Shown one piece after another: positions 16,781-23,011 of a DNA stretch of 30,109 nucleotides (position 1 is the stretch's first letter; every line of letters begins with the position of its first letter). The notes beneath the pieces are model-generated. The model had not been told where the DNA came from. It did no database searches and saw nothing but the letters and a program-made list of their open reading frames with translations. The position numbers and the translations under genes are program-made. The stretch spans positions 1-30,109 of the IMG/VR virus record IMGVR_UViG_3300021185_000016, one strand, 5' to 3'. The DNA comes from a virus.

Positions 16781-17218
16781 TTATGGAGTAGCAATACGCA
16801 CAATAGCGTTTGTCGCGTCTGCTGCGGGGAATTGCACAGTAAAGTCGCCCGCTGTAGATGTTTTATCTCCACCAAAATCTAGTACTGCAACCGCTGGATT
16901 GCTGCCACCTGACTTGTATATTAGAGCGCCTCTAGCAGTGATAGTAGCGTCAGTCCATGTGGTATCTGCAAAATCTAAGAATGCTGTGGTACCAGACGAT
17001 GCAGGACTAGCAGAAATAGTAAGTGTATTTCCTCCCGCAGTATAGTTTGTACCCGACACTTCATTAGTAGTAGCGTACGCAGTAGTAGCGGCACTTAAAG
17101 TTGCGCTAGACGTATATAGTGCGATTTTAAAAGTTTGTGATGTGTTACTACTAAAATCCATCTCTCCGTCTAAAAGAGCGACCTTAAAAGAAGTACACAT
17201 TGCTTGTGATATTGCCAT
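16781..17218 (-). CDS. Small virion structural protein, 145 aa
   Basis: A Thr/Ala/Ser-rich beta protein starting MAISQAMCTSFKVALLDGEM and including FKIALYTSSATLSAATTAY, NTLTISASPASSGTTAFLDF and a terminal FTVQFPAADATNAIVRIATP. Proteins of this type are frequent in tail/decoration regions of marine phages. I infer a tail or decoration subunit from composition and position between the connector gene and the repeat protein. GAGGA lies nine bases before the ATG. No catalytic motif is present. Confidence 0.7.
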   Translation of the reverse strand: MAISQAMCTSFKVALLDGEMDFSSNTSQTFKIALYTSSATLSAATTAYATTNEVSGTNYTAGGNTLTISASPASSGTTAFLDFADTTWTDATITARGALIYKSGGSNPAVAVLDFGGDKTSTAGDFTVQFPAADATNAIVRIATP

Positions 17219-17229
17219 TTTTTAGTTCC

Positions 17230-17859
17230 TCAACTAACTGGTGTTCTGAATTGTCCAGAACGATATGTATCTTCGCGTAACTTACCGTCACCGAGATTCT
17301 TTAATAACCCTATAGATAACCCGAACATCTTATCATAATTGGCTACAATGTCTGGTTCGCCTTTCATAAATCGGACTGCTTCTACTAACGCGCCATTTAA
17401 CAACGCAGAGTCAAACTCATTTCCTAGCCATGTAGTACCTGCGGTAACTATAGACTGAGGGTAATACCCATAATGAAGCTCCATAGCATACGCCGCATCT
17501 GGAGTTGGCCCAACTATAAAAGAGTCATCATCAAAATATGCGTAGTGTTTAGGTAACCCCGTACTTGTAGGATTAGGGTATGCCTCACGTATAAAATTGA
17601 CATCCTTATTAAGTAGGTAAGTATAGTTACCACTACTATCCACAACTGCAAGAGAGTACGACCATAAAAAATCAGTAGGTGCGCCTACATATTTATTACC
17701 GTTTGTTAGTGTACCTGTAACATTTTTACGCAATGCGGGTATCTGAACTGAGTTATATATCTTCTGCTCTGCTTGTTGCGTAAACATAGCAAGTTGATCA
17801 TCTGTGAACGTGTTCTCACATATGTCTTGGATATTAGCTTTCAGTTCCGTGTAATTCAT
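17230..17859 (-). CDS. Head-tail adaptor-like protein (SU10 adaptor / gp6-like)
   Basis: 209 residues. It opens with two helices (MNYTELKANIQDICENTFTD, FTQQAEQKIYNSVQIPALRK) followed by a beta stretch with TGTLTNGNKYVGAPTDFLWS, LNKDVNFIREAYPNPTSTGL and YFDDDSFIVGPTPDAAYAME, and a C-terminal helix (YDKMFGLSIGLLKNLGDGK). This 'AEQKIYxxVQxPALRKNVTG ... NFIREAYPNP' pattern is common to the head-tail adaptor proteins of SU10-like and many marine podophages. It would sit under the portal and join head to tail. It follows the tiny basic gene at 17862 by two bases. Confidence 0.72.
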   Translation of the reverse strand: MNYTELKANIQDICENTFTDDQLAMFTQQAEQKIYNSVQIPALRKNVTGTLTNGNKYVGAPTDFLWSYSLAVVDSSGNYTYLLNKDVNFIREAYPNPTSTGLPKHYAYFDDDSFIVGPTPDAAYAMELHYGYYPQSIVTAGTTWLGNEFDSALLNGALVEAVRFMKGEPDIVANYDKMFGLSIGLLKNLGDGKLREDTYRSGQFRTPVS

Positions 17860-17861
17860 AT

Positions 17862-18041
17862 TTATGCCATCGGGCCGCGAGCATATAGCCCTTTAGTAGC
17901 TGCTCCAGTCCCACGGATTTTTACTTTACCACCCTTAGAATAGGCGCTAGTCATAGACTCACCAGTCTTCTTAGATTCTTTCTTGGCCGCTTTTTTCCCT
18001 GCATCGGTATACGGGAATTCTTTATTTCCTACTTTTGGCAT
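17862..18041 (-). CDS. Tiny basic YSKGGKV protein
   Basis: 59 residues read from ATG 18041 to TAA 17862: MPKVGNKEFPYTDAGKKAAK, then a Lys-rich helix and YSKGGKVKIRG, ending LYARGPMA. The start is supported by AGGAG about nine bases upstream and the frame exactly fills the gap between its neighbours. It is one of a set of very basic small proteins in this region (see 19106-20333) that share Tyr-Tyr-Lys or Lys-Gly-Gly elements. A DNA- or capsid-interior-binding role is plausible from the charge. No family function is known. Confidence 0.75.
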   Translation of the reverse strand: MPKVGNKEFPYTDAGKKAAKKESKKTGESMTSAYSKGGKVKIRGTGAATKGLYARGPMA

Positions 18042-18051
18042 ATTAATGCTC

Positions 18052-18417
18052 CTATGAGGTAGTTACAGTAACTTGTCCTATACTACCAGTTATTAACAAT
18101 ACATTGGGGGTTAATTCAAAAGGATCAATTCCTCCACCTACAGGATTCCAACCCCACTGTATATCCCTACTACTATTGTTTCCTGACTCACCTAGACTCT
18201 GGTCTGGTCGTGGATCACGCAATGCTTGCGGATCATATACAGGAAACTCACCCAGCATATTTTGTGGCTGATCTTCATTCCAACATTCGGGACAAGCCTT
18301 TATGTTAGTATCTCTATTCTTGACTATTAGATTGCGCAGTTCTCGTAATTTATACTGGAATCCACACACATCGCAGTACGAAATAGCCTTATTGTTTGAT
18401 GCAAACTGCGTCCCCAT
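18052..18417 (-). CDS. CxxC zinc-ribbon-like small protein
   Basis: 121 residues. Cys15-x2-Cys18 (YCDVCGFQY) and Cys42-x2-Cys45 (ACPECWNED) form a treble-clef or zinc-ribbon style metal site; the interval is 23 residues with a basic helix (KLRELRNLIVKNR). The C-terminal half is Pro/Gly/Asp-rich, then a beta segment (NVLLITGSIGQVTVTTS). It lies between two adaptor candidates, so a structural head-tail joining role with a stabilising zinc site is reasonable; DNA binding is also possible. It ends just before AGGAG for the next gene. Family unknown to me. Confidence 0.7.
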   Translation of the reverse strand: MGTQFASNNKAISYCDVCGFQYKLRELRNLIVKNRDTNIKACPECWNEDQPQNMLGEFPVYDPQALRDPRPDQSLGESGNNSSRDIQWGWNPVGGGIDPFELTPNVLLITGSIGQVTVTTS

Positions 18418-18419
18418 AA

Positions 18420-19106
18420 TTATACGTATCCTATACGCGGAGCAAACCTAGCTGAGGTTTTTTCTCTATCTTCTCCTGCGGCCATCTCAAATTGTTCGTC
18501 ATACACAGCCTTTAGCATAGGTACTCTATCTACCATTTCGGGTAACTTCATAGCTATATAGTAAGCTAGTCCAGCTACTAGACAAGGAAAAAACCTAAAG
18601 TTCATATCCGCGGTGTCTACACCCGTACCAGCGTCTTGTATTCTGCGCATACGCCAATAATACAATACATAATCGTTGTTATCAGGTATAGGCCATATGT
18701 TTACTTTAGGAGCGTCGCGTAAACGCTCAATATACAGTTGTATAGGTCTACCTTGTGTTAACTTATTAGGTATAGATGCGTAGGTACTTACACTAATACG
18801 ACTTATAGTAAGGTCACTCTGCGTAGCTGTATTTCCACTACCTGTACGTATCTGATGCTCTAGTAAATCAATAGTATCTGCGGGTAGATCATACTGAGTC
18901 TGGCCTTTAACTAAATTAATAGTACCTTCATCAATAGTCCACATGTTAATGCCGCGGTTCTGCCACTCTATAGTAAGCAAATTCATAGACCGTCTGGCAG
19001 TGCGGAGATCATACCCAGAGCGCATTTCTCGTCCCGCACGTTCAAACGCTTCTTCAGCGATCTCTGTGAAGTCCATATTAAACGCTGTAGTACCTGATGT
19101 AGCCAT
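18420..19106 (-). CDS. Head-tail connector / tail tubular protein A-like
   Basis: 228 residues. The helical N-terminus (FTEIAEEAFERAGREMRSGY, RRSMNLLTIEWQNRGINMW) is followed by beta strands with QYDLPADTIDLLE and SKINIWPIPD-like NIWPIPDNNDYVLYYWRMRR, and C-terminal helices (LVAGLAYYIAMKLPEM, LKAVYDEQFEMAAGEDREK). The 'A.. AL.R.. W...G..LW(T)' and 'WPIPDN..Y.L.Y' pattern is typical of P22 gp4/T7 gp11-like connector proteins. It would contact the portal or adaptor ring. It starts in a TAATG overlap with the gene before it. It resembles the 17230-17859 protein only in general layout, so the phage may use two stacked adaptor rings. Confidence 0.7.
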   Translation of the reverse strand: MATSGTTAFNMDFTEIAEEAFERAGREMRSGYDLRTARRSMNLLTIEWQNRGINMWTIDEGTINLVKGQTQYDLPADTIDLLEHQIRTGSGNTATQSDLTISRISVSTYASIPNKLTQGRPIQLYIERLRDAPKVNIWPIPDNNDYVLYYWRMRRIQDAGTGVDTADMNFRFFPCLVAGLAYYIAMKLPEMVDRVPMLKAVYDEQFEMAAGEDREKTSARFAPRIGYV

Positions 19107-19408
19107 TATTTCTTTCTCCGCTTAGTAGCTGATACTCGTCTAGGTTTACCTGCTGGTTGTCCTAGTCTTTTCTTTTCGGCTACCTTCTTTTTCTTCTCGG
19201 CGCTAGACATTTCGCCAGAGGTCTTAGGAGTCTTCTCAGATACCCGTTTGCTAGGGCGGCAGTAAGGTGTTCCTCTACCATCTCCCTTCTTTCTACCACA
19301 AGCCTTACCGGTTTTAACGTCTTTCCAGTCTTCTTGGAACCATCGTTTTAAAGAAGCACCTTTCTCTGTCTTACGTATTTTACCGCCAGACTTGTAGTAC
19401 GTCCGCAT
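19106..19408 (-). CDS. Small very basic protein, MRTYYKSGG type
   Basis: 100 residues, more than a third Lys/Arg. N-terminus MRTYYKSGGKIRKTEKGASL, middle SLKRWFQEDWKDVKTGKACG and RKKGDGRGTPYCRPSKR, C-terminal Lys/Arg tail (GKPRRVSATKRRKK). The core 'KRW..E.WKD..TGKACGRK...GxPYCRPSKRVS..TP' occurs in many marine phage small proteins. Extreme charge and abundance suggest binding to DNA inside or during packaging, or to a charged capsid surface; that is inference. It starts in a TAATG overlap with the 54-residue gene and ends in TAATG with the connector gene. Confidence 0.8.
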   Translation of the reverse strand: MRTYYKSGGKIRKTEKGASLKRWFQEDWKDVKTGKACGRKKGDGRGTPYCRPSKRVSEKTPKTSGEMSSAEKKKKVAEKKRLGQPAGKPRRVSATKRRKK

Positions 19409-19572
19409 TACTTACCAGCCTTTTTCTTCCGGCATTTAGCAATGGCTCCCGACGCATAAGCAGACGGGAACACCTTATATTGCTTCTTTACTTTGGTGTA
19501 GCAGGCGTCTTTTACTGTACCGCCTTTCTTATACCCACAACCACAGCTACTTTTTTTGTAATAGCGCCGCAC
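19408..19572 (-). CDS. 54-residue basic cysteine-containing protein, MRRYYKKSS type
   Basis: GTG start at 19572 to TAA 19408. The GTG shares a base with the TAG of the gene before it (TAGTG) and the TAA shares a base with the next ATG (TAATG), so the frame fits exactly. The product starts MRRYYKKSSCGCGYKKGG and goes on to DACYTKVKKQYKVFPSAYAS and a terminal CRKKKAGK. The MRxYYKxx opening and K-K-G-G are shared with the genes at 19408 and 20333. Four cysteines could bind a metal. The 'TKVKKQYKVFPSAYASGAIAKC' segment recalls the small 'KVKxxYKVFPSAYASGA(I/L)xKC' proteins often seen in marine phages. Function unknown. Confidence 0.75.
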   Translation of the reverse strand: MRRYYKKSSCGCGYKKGGTVKDACYTKVKKQYKVFPSAYASGAIAKCRKKKAGK

Positions 19573-20021
19573 TATGCACCTTTCATCTTGACCATTTTAC
19601 AAACTCTACCACCACGAGCCATACCGCAGCCACGAACCTTACCGCCTTTCTTCATACGTGGCATAGCGCCACCACTGCCTTGATCCATACCCATTGGAGC
19701 ACGTTTCTTTTTCTTAGGCTGTGGGCCACCTGTCATAGGTTTTGTAGGGCCAGATTCCGGTACATCCGCTTCGGTAATCATTTTCCGTGCCATGCCACCT
19801 CTGTTCATTTTTTTCACTTCTTTCTCCTTATTTTGAGCTTTTAAAATCTCTACTTGCTTGGCAGCCTTCGCGTCGCTTAGGGGCATGTTGCCTGCGCCTT
19901 GAACAGATTTAGGGGAGCTATTTCGTAATTTACTTTCGTCTACCGACTTGTTTTCTTTTTTTCTTTCAGTCGCTAACATCTTCATGTAATCACTTTCTGA
20001 CATATTCTTTGGTTTTCTCAC
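19572..20021 (-). CDS. Basic Met/Gly-rich small protein with GG-K repeats
   Basis: 149 residues from GTG 20021, with AGGAG eight bases upstream. The N-terminal half is a Lys/Glu/Ser-rich helix (MSESDYMKMLATERKKENKS, MPLSDAKAAKQVEILKAQNK). The C-terminal half is Met/Gly/Lys-rich with repeated GG motifs: MNRGGMARKM, GSGGAMPRMKKGGKVRGCGM, ARGGRVCKMVKMKGA. The repeated x-K-G-G-K/R-V element links it to the neighbouring basic genes. Gly/Lys tails of this kind could bind nucleic acid. It ends in TAGTG overlap with the 54-residue gene. No family function known. Confidence 0.72.
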   Translation of the reverse strand: MRKPKNMSESDYMKMLATERKKENKSVDESKLRNSSPKSVQGAGNMPLSDAKAAKQVEILKAQNKEKEVKKMNRGGMARKMITEADVPESGPTKPMTGGPQPKKKKRAPMGMDQGSGGAMPRMKKGGKVRGCGMARGGRVCKMVKMKGA

Positions 20022-20030
20022 GTTATTCTC

Positions 20031-20333
20031 CTAACATTTCCATCGTTTCCTAGCTTGCCGTAACCTTGAATTAGGATCTTTAGCCGCTTTAGGAAACTTC
20101 TTCATTTGTCCGGCAGAACGAGCGCAATAGGACTTACGCCTACTCGCCCGCTTACCAGTTGGTTTATCCTCGGTAACCGCGGTCTTTAATTTAGAACCGG
20201 GATTATTTTTTCTGTACTTAGCTACGCCTTTAGCGGTCATACCCGCGCCAGATTTAGTGGGGCGTTTATCCCCACTTTTAATGGACATACCTTTCATGCC
20301 CACTCCACCGCCTCTTTTATAGTACTTACGCAT
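20031..20333 (-). CDS. Small very basic protein, MRKYYKRGG type
   Basis: 100 residues: MRKYYKRGGGVGMKGMSIKS, then DKRPTKSGAGMTAKGVAKYR and SKLKTAVTEDKPTGKRASRR, then KSYCARSAGQMKKFPKAAKD and a terminal RLRQARKRWKC. The 'RRKSYCARSxGQMKxFPKAAKDPNSRLRQARKRWxC' end is a very widespread small phage protein in marine viromes. Function is unknown; the charge points to nucleic acid or capsid binding. It starts in TAATG overlap with the upstream gene. Confidence 0.82.
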   Translation of the reverse strand: MRKYYKRGGGVGMKGMSIKSGDKRPTKSGAGMTAKGVAKYRKNNPGSKLKTAVTEDKPTGKRASRRKSYCARSAGQMKKFPKAAKDPNSRLRQARKRWKC

Positions 20334-20611
20334 TAGCTATAAAACACTGTCATAGCGGTAATATTGGTTAATACAGTGATGAAAACATCATCCTGAAAAC
20401 GTACACCATAGTCGGGTATGTTAACGGAGTGAGAGTCATTTGCTTCAAAATCAATATCTAAAAGAGTAGAACCACCATTACCATCAGTTATAGTAAGCCG
20501 ACCTGCGCCAGTAGTATTAGTAAGCACCTGCACTTGTCGTACGCGTGCTGGCCCTACCGCTAGTGAACCTGCTCCAGTAACCCGCTTTGCGGAAACATCA
20601 GAACTAGACAT
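20333..20611 (-). CDS. Small beta-rich virion-type protein
   Basis: 92 residues of beta character: VTGAGSLAVGPARVRQVQVL, TNTTGAGRLTITDGNGGSTL, then DIDFEANDSHSVNIPDYGVR and a terminal FITVLTNITAMTVFYS. A strong ribosome site (AGGAGG) sits before the ATG. Position right after the internal promoter and composition suggest a small decoration or tail structural subunit. I recognise no family. Confidence 0.7.
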   Translation of the reverse strand: MSSSDVSAKRVTGAGSLAVGPARVRQVQVLTNTTGAGRLTITDGNGGSTLLDIDFEANDSHSVNIPDYGVRFQDDVFITVLTNITAMTVFYS

Positions 20612-20623
20612 AAATGCCTCCTA

Positions 20624-20833
20624 TTAGCTAAGAGCCGCACCTACAGCAGTTACCCAAGCAGCGCCAGTGTTAATAACAATACAGTATTCGTTGTTGCCGC
20701 CACCATTGTCACTAACCATATATGCAGTACCTACAGCTACATCACCAAAAGCTGGAAGATTGGCAGTAGTTACTACGGGGATTTGAAAGCCATTGTCCGA
20801 ACGGACTGGGCCTGAAAAAGTTGTCTGAGCCAT
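20624..20833 (-). CDS. Small structural protein, first gene of the tail transcript
   Basis: 69 residues: MAQTTFSGPVRSDNGFQIPV, VTTANLPAFGDVAVGTAYMV, then NNEYCIVINTGAAWVTAVG. The 'TTFSGPVRSDNGF' opening is a common N-terminal tag of phage surface proteins, where it is followed by beta structure. It is the first gene after the terminator and promoter at 20926-20981. The ribosome site is poor: a 12-base palindrome (20843-20854) occupies the usual place and its GTGAG is the nearest SD-like element, so its translation may be controlled by that hairpin. Confidence 0.72.
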   Translation of the reverse strand: MAQTTFSGPVRSDNGFQIPVVTTANLPAFGDVAVGTAYMVSDNGGGNNEYCIVINTGAAWVTAVGAALS

Positions 20834-20842
20834 TATAAAGTT

Positions 20843-20854
20843 CTCACATGTGAG
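20843..20854. promoter_or_regulatory. 12-base perfect palindrome before a start codon
   Basis: CTCACATGTGAG reads the same on both strands and lies ten bases before ATG 20833. In RNA it could pair with itself between molecules or form a very tight hairpin; in DNA it could bind a dimeric regulator. It covers the normal ribosome-site zone of a gene that otherwise lacks one. Confidence 0.5.
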
Positions 20855-20925
20855 TTAAAGCGAATCTGTCTACATGTCGTCAGTCGGGTCTGTCAGATTC
20901 ACCGGATTGTTTCCCGATGTATAGG

Positions 20926-20955
20926 AACATATCACAGTGTGTGGTTATAAGTCAA
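20926..20955 (-). promoter_or_regulatory. Sigma70-type promoter for the tail/accessory genes
   Basis: On the minus strand TTGACT (20955-20950) and TATGTT (20931-20926) are separated by 18 bases; TGA just before TATGTT also gives an extended -10 (TGnTATGTT). It sits right behind the terminator and 93 bases before the next start codon. The leader holds an inverted repeat GAATCTG/CAGATTC (20862-20868 and 20894-20900). The placement strongly suggests a real promoter, but the -10 has two mismatches. Confidence 0.6.
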
Positions 20956-20957
20956 AC

Positions 20958-20981
20958 ATAAAAAAGGAGGCCGAAGCCCCC
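20958..20981 (-). terminator. Intrinsic terminator after the major capsid gene
   Basis: Read on the minus strand the sequence is GGGGGC-TTCG-GCCTCC followed by TTTTTT: a six-pair GC-rich stem (one G-T pair), an extra-stable UUCG-type loop and a U run. It lies 25 bases downstream of the major capsid stop (21006) and ahead of the promoter at 20926-20955. Confidence 0.88.
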
Positions 20982-21005
20982 TTAGTACAGCATGTTACTA
21001 CGCTA

Positions 21006-21914
21006 TTAAGCGCCGGGTGATCCGAAGATACCCAGTGGGTCGGAAACGCCAAACGAATAACGCTCACGAGCCTTGTAACGGCTGTTGCCGGTATCGAAGT
21101 CCGCATCCATAGAAGTAGCCATTGGGCTACGAACGAAGTGCTTCAAACCGTTAGGTACATCAGTCATCAAGAACCATGCGTCAGTGTCAGTCAGATAATG
21201 ATTGACTGCATATCCGCCGGGTACTGCGCCGTTAGTCATAATGGCGTTGATGTCGTTGTCAGCAGTTCCTACACGTCCTTCAGTCTCAAGCAAACGAGTT
21301 GCAACGAACTGTAAGGAAGGTGGGATAACTAGCTTCTTAGGCTTGGCCGCGATCAAAAGACCACGCTCATCGGTGTAGCCAGCAATCTGAATGATAGCTG
21401 CTTCCAAAGAAGTTTCGTTAAGGTCAGCCGCAACCGCAGGGCGGTTAGAGTTAGTTCCACCAGAAACAAGTGGGTGCGCTGTTGAACATAGAGATTGCCC
21501 GTCACCGTAAGTGGTGCCAGCAGCAAAAGCATTGTTCAAAATATCTGACGCTTTAACTTGCTTAGTGTAAGCCATAGCGCGAGCCAGTGCTTTGGTGTAA
21601 CGAGATGACAGAGAGTCATACAAGTTATCTTCAATCGCTTCTTCAGTGATTGAGAAACCCATTGCAACAGTTTCGTGCGTATAACGTGCGCTCCATGCTT
21701 CCTGCGCGTTATCATACTCGATTGCAGAACCTTCCGCCTTAGTTGGGGCAGAGCCAAAACCAGACAGTTTAGTTTCTTCTTCAAAAGAACGGTCAGAGGT
21801 TTCAGTCTCGAAAATCTCTTTATGCTCTTCACCATATTTCGCGTACTCTAGACCAAATAATGCGTTTAGTCCGGGGAGTAGCTCTTTAAGTAATTGACTT
21901 CTTGAAATAGCCAT
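21006..21914 (-). CDS. Major capsid protein (Mu gpT-like, HK97 fold inferred)
   Basis: 302 residues, about the length of Mu gpT. N-terminal helices (LLKELLPGLNALFGLEYAKY) are followed by a charged extended arm (FETETSDRSFEEETKLSGFG), a helical backbone (SRYTKALARAMAYTKQVKAS), the capsid-type segment QSLCSTAHPLVSGGTNSNRP, a middle helix (LNETSLEAAIIQIAGYTDER), AKPKKLVIPPSLQFVATRLL, and the C-terminal YKARERYSFGVSDPLGIFGS. The 'AHPL(V/T)..G.....' and 'P..L.IPP.L...A..LL' patterns are typical of Mu-like major head proteins. A clear AGGAG lies inside the last codons of the preceding gene. An intrinsic terminator follows immediately, as expected for a very highly expressed gene. Confidence 0.85.
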   Translation of the reverse strand: MAISRSQLLKELLPGLNALFGLEYAKYGEEHKEIFETETSDRSFEEETKLSGFGSAPTKAEGSAIEYDNAQEAWSARYTHETVAMGFSITEEAIEDNLYDSLSSRYTKALARAMAYTKQVKASDILNNAFAAGTTYGDGQSLCSTAHPLVSGGTNSNRPAVAADLNETSLEAAIIQIAGYTDERGLLIAAKPKKLVIPPSLQFVATRLLETEGRVGTADNDINAIMTNGAVPGGYAVNHYLTDTDAWFLMTDVPNGLKHFVRSPMATSMDADFDTGNSRYKARERYSFGVSDPLGIFGSPGA

Positions 21915-21918
21915 CTAG

Positions 21919-22533
21919 TTATTCTCCTACGATGCCGGTACCAAACTGGTGGTACGGTAGGTTAAATTTAACCAAGACATCAGTCTTAGCGTCGCCAATG
22001 GCAGAACCGGGCTTAGTTACAAAACCGATTACTTTGAACGCTTTAGTTGCAGTAGCAGTAGTAGCGTCCAACGCAATGTTAGACTTGCCAGTGGAGGTGT
22101 TTACAGAAGTAGTTGCATTCTGTGCGCCAGTCAAAGGAGCATTATGTCCAAGAGCAGTCTGAGCAATAGCGCCATCAGCTTGTACTTGGAAAGTTACACC
22201 CGGATCAGTTACTACATAAGCAGTAGCGTTAGCAGTGCCTGAAGGGTAGTACTGAGCAAAGATCAACTGGCCTTCAGCATTAACGTATTCACAACCAACG
22301 AACACACCTAAAGCACCAATGCTGCTGCCGCCAAGGTTGTTAGTAGTTGCATCTGCGCCAGTGCCAGAAGCTAGTTGGACATATCCTGCGTTTAGCTCAA
22401 CAATAGAACCGTAACCAATGTTCTGAGCTACGCCAGCAGGAGTAATAAGAAAAGCGTCACGGGCACCAGCGTAAGGTGTACCGTCAGCTTTACGTACGGG
22501 AACAAACCCGTATGGAGAGGCTGTAGTTGCCAT
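21919..22533 (-). CDS. Probable head decoration or capsid-associated protein
   Basis: 204 residues. It begins MATTASPYGFVPVRKADGTP, has a beta barrel-like body (ITPAGVAQNIGYGSIVELNA, FVGCEYVNAEGQLIFAQYY) and ends AIGDAKTDVLVKFNLPYHQF. Proteins beginning '..SPYGF.PV...DG.PY.GA' immediately before the major capsid gene are common in marine phages and abundant in virions, so a decoration or minor capsid role is likely. AGGTGA lies before the ATG. The last codons (VGE stop) contain the ribosome site of the major capsid gene. Confidence 0.78.
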   Translation of the reverse strand: MATTASPYGFVPVRKADGTPYAGARDAFLITPAGVAQNIGYGSIVELNAGYVQLASGTGADATTNNLGGSSIGALGVFVGCEYVNAEGQLIFAQYYPSGTANATAYVVTDPGVTFQVQADGAIAQTALGHNAPLTGAQNATTSVNTSTGKSNIALDATTATATKAFKVIGFVTKPGSAIGDAKTDVLVKFNLPYHQFGTGIVGE

Positions 22534-22558
22534 TTATTTCACCTATAAAATAGTTTAG

Positions 22559-23011
22559 TTATGACCCGCTACCAAAGGTAACTTTCGATCTACGATCGTT
22601 AAACAGTGGCATTCTAGGGTCGTTTTCTCGCATAAGGCTGTTATCAACTGATTGCATCTGCGCTTTACTTTGATCATTATAATAAGTATTACGTTCATCA
22701 ACCATTTCAACAGGAGCTTTACATAGCATCAACCCACCAATTATCAAGTTATCTTTGAACTTTTCGTTCTCTATAGATACAAGAGTAATCTCTGGGTGAT
22801 CCGATGCCTTTACTGGCTCCCAACCTTCGCGTAGTTTTGAGGACACATTAGTGGCGTCTACGTTACCTTGCGTGCTTACACGAATCCAGCGAAATGCATA
22901 GCCCTGCTCAGGGTTAGGTGAAGGTAATACTTCTGGCCTAGTCCAAGCTGATTTACGGGCCGTTTTTTCACGGGTGACTTCTTCACGTTTAATTCTGTTC
23001 TCAGCCATCAT
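22559..23011 (-). CDS. Conserved head-region protein of unknown function
   Basis: 150 residues: a basic N-terminal helix (ENRIKREEVTREKTARKSAW), then TRPEVLPSPNPEQGYAFRWI, VSTQGNVDATNVSSKLREGW, EPVKASDHPEITLVSIENEK, IIGGLMLCKAPVEMVDERNT and a terminal NDPRMPLFNDRRSKVTFGSG. The Trp-rich 'FRWIRVST...NVSSKLREGWEPVK' motif recurs in marine phage head clusters. It overlaps the scaffold stop by four bases (ATGA), which suggests co-regulated amounts. It may be a head-completion or assembly protein. No known domain. Confidence 0.75.
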   Translation of the reverse strand: MMAENRIKREEVTREKTARKSAWTRPEVLPSPNPEQGYAFRWIRVSTQGNVDATNVSSKLREGWEPVKASDHPEITLVSIENEKFKDNLIIGGLMLCKAPVEMVDERNTYYNDQSKAQMQSVDNSLMRENDPRMPLFNDRRSKVTFGSGS

